A stretch of DNA of 13,989 nucleotides. Origin: an uncultured bacterium. GTDB lineage: Bacteria; Patescibacteriota; Minisyncoccia; Phycocordibacterales; UBA1006. The stretch spans positions 1-13,989 of the forward strand of contig CAIXMG010000116.1 of assembly GCA_903920485.1 (NCBI GenBank). The letters run 5' to 3'. Both the position numbers and the translations under genes were made by a program. The notes below the pieces were generated by a model, which worked only from the letters and a program-made list of their open reading frames with translations, did not search any database and was not told the origin of the DNA. Shown here piece by piece: positions 13,572 through 13,989 of the stretch (position 1 is the first letter of the stretch; the number at the start of each line of letters is the position of its first letter).

Positions 13572-13600
13572 AGTATACCGAGTTTGAGGGTTTAAGGCAA
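13572..13600 (-). promoter_or_regulatory. Promoter of the membrane protein-mltG-exonuclease unit
   Basis: On the minus strand, TTGCCT (13595-13600) is followed by a 17-nt spacer and TATACT (13572-13577), then GTGCGCATT and the ATG at 13562. The nine-base distance and the ATT just before ATG are the same as at alaS. The leader would be about 3 nt. Confidence 0.6.
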
Positions 13601-13628
13601 AAGGCTAGGCTTCTTTATGAGAGTCTTT

Positions 13629-13989
13629 TTATTCGGACCCAAAGAAGACTGCGATGCGGTCGTCGTCTCTTTCAAATCGTGCGTCCGGAAATCGTTGCTT
13701 AAGGGTTCGCTCGTATAGATTTGTTCGCTGAAGTCCAGCATCCTTAGTTGATGGATCCTTAACCTTAAAATCCAAACCTGCGTATTCCGATATTTCCTTT
13801 GCGAGATCATTATCCTTGAGAATACGTGAGATATGCCAAGTATCTCCTAGAAAGACGTCGAACGGCATGTTGTCGATATCAGTATCATTTCTACCCTTTA
13901 ACCTATCAATGACGCTTCTTTCCTTTTCATTATGGATAGAAATATTTCCATCCTCTACCCTTACCGCCTTCCCTTCCTTCTCATAGTAA
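13629..13989 (-). CDS. C-terminal part of an unrecognised protein, cut by the window edge
   Basis: The reading frame is open from the right edge (first whole codon at 13988) to the TAA at 13629, about 119 residues. It is soluble and charged, with alternating acidic and basic residues (EKEGKAVRVEDGNISIHNEKE, a helix near DNDLAKEISEYAGLDF, then DARFERDDDRIAVFF near the end). I see no catalytic motif. The internal ATG at 13868 is unlikely to be the real start, because coding-like sequence continues upstream of it. Base composition is more AT-rich than in the neighbouring membrane-protein gene. I found no terminator hairpin in the 66 nt between its stop and the next ATG, so transcription could read through. 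Confidence 0.6.
   Translation of the reverse strand, partial: YYEKEGKAVRVEDGNISIHNEKERSVIDRLKGRNDTDIDNMPFDVFLGDTWHISRILKDNDLAKEISEYAGLDFKVKDPSTKDAGLQRTNLYERTLKQRFPDARFERDDDRIAVFFGSE

Noticed and set aside
1..13989. tRNA or rRNA genes, CRISPR arrays, insertion sequences, riboswitches
   Set aside because: I found no regularly spaced direct repeats, no transposase, and no tRNA-like clover-leaf or conserved RNA motif in the short intergenic gaps. The palindromic repeats have only two copies each in the window and lie mostly in genes.

Overview
The window is one continuous run of genes on the minus strand, with little intergenic space. It looks like the chromosome of a Candidate Phyla Radiation (Patescibacteria, probably Parcubacteria-like) bacterium. 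Three things suggest this: an alanyl-tRNA synthetase that ends right after its editing domain, a large N-terminally anchored membrane protein of the kind found beside type IV secretion-like ATPases in CPR genomes, and a PilM-like/baseplate-J-like gene pair. This placement is an inference from gene content; no rRNA marker is present.

From high to low coordinates (the direction of transcription) the layout is as follows. First comes the C-terminal part of an unrecognised, AT-richer gene (13629-13989, cut by the window edge). A probable transcription unit follows: the T4SS-like membrane protein, the septal lytic transglycosylase mltG and a DnaQ-like 3'-5' exonuclease, with a promoter at about 13572-13600 and a terminator at 10502-10521. 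Next is an isolated 242-residue protein with a possible PD-(D/E)XK nuclease core, closed by a hairpin terminator at 9663-9714. Then comes a four-gene run: mnmA (tRNA 2-thiouridylase), a membrane-anchored lysozyme/transglycosylase-like protein, an MgtC/SapB membrane protein with its own internal promoter, and an M3-type metallopeptidase. That run ends at a terminator overlapping the peptidase stop codon. A 142-residue unknown protein with its own terminator follows, then alaS. The last unit is a PilM/FtsA-like actin-fold protein overlapping a bitopic membrane protein with a baseplate-J-like extracytoplasmic domain.

The best candidates for something unusual are non-genic. (1) mnmA carries two copies of a 37-nt palindromic element in opposite orientation, both read through in frame, so the enzyme contains two element-encoded loops. 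(2) A second short repeat, CCCTGAGCTTGTCGAAGGG, is also inserted in frame in alaS, just before the zinc-binding Cys of the editing site. Its second copy sits in the alaS promoter and can supply the -35 box. Together these resemble the in-frame palindromic elements known from Rickettsia. (3) At least five genes have a -10 box (TATACT, TATATT or TACTAT) ending only 6-9 nt before the ATG, which predicts leaderless mRNAs; Shine-Dalgarno motifs are largely absent. (4) The alaS terminator, its stop codon and the next promoter are superimposed on the same few dozen bases. (5) The tRNA-recognition part of alaS is a sharply bounded AT-rich block, which suggests a mosaic gene.
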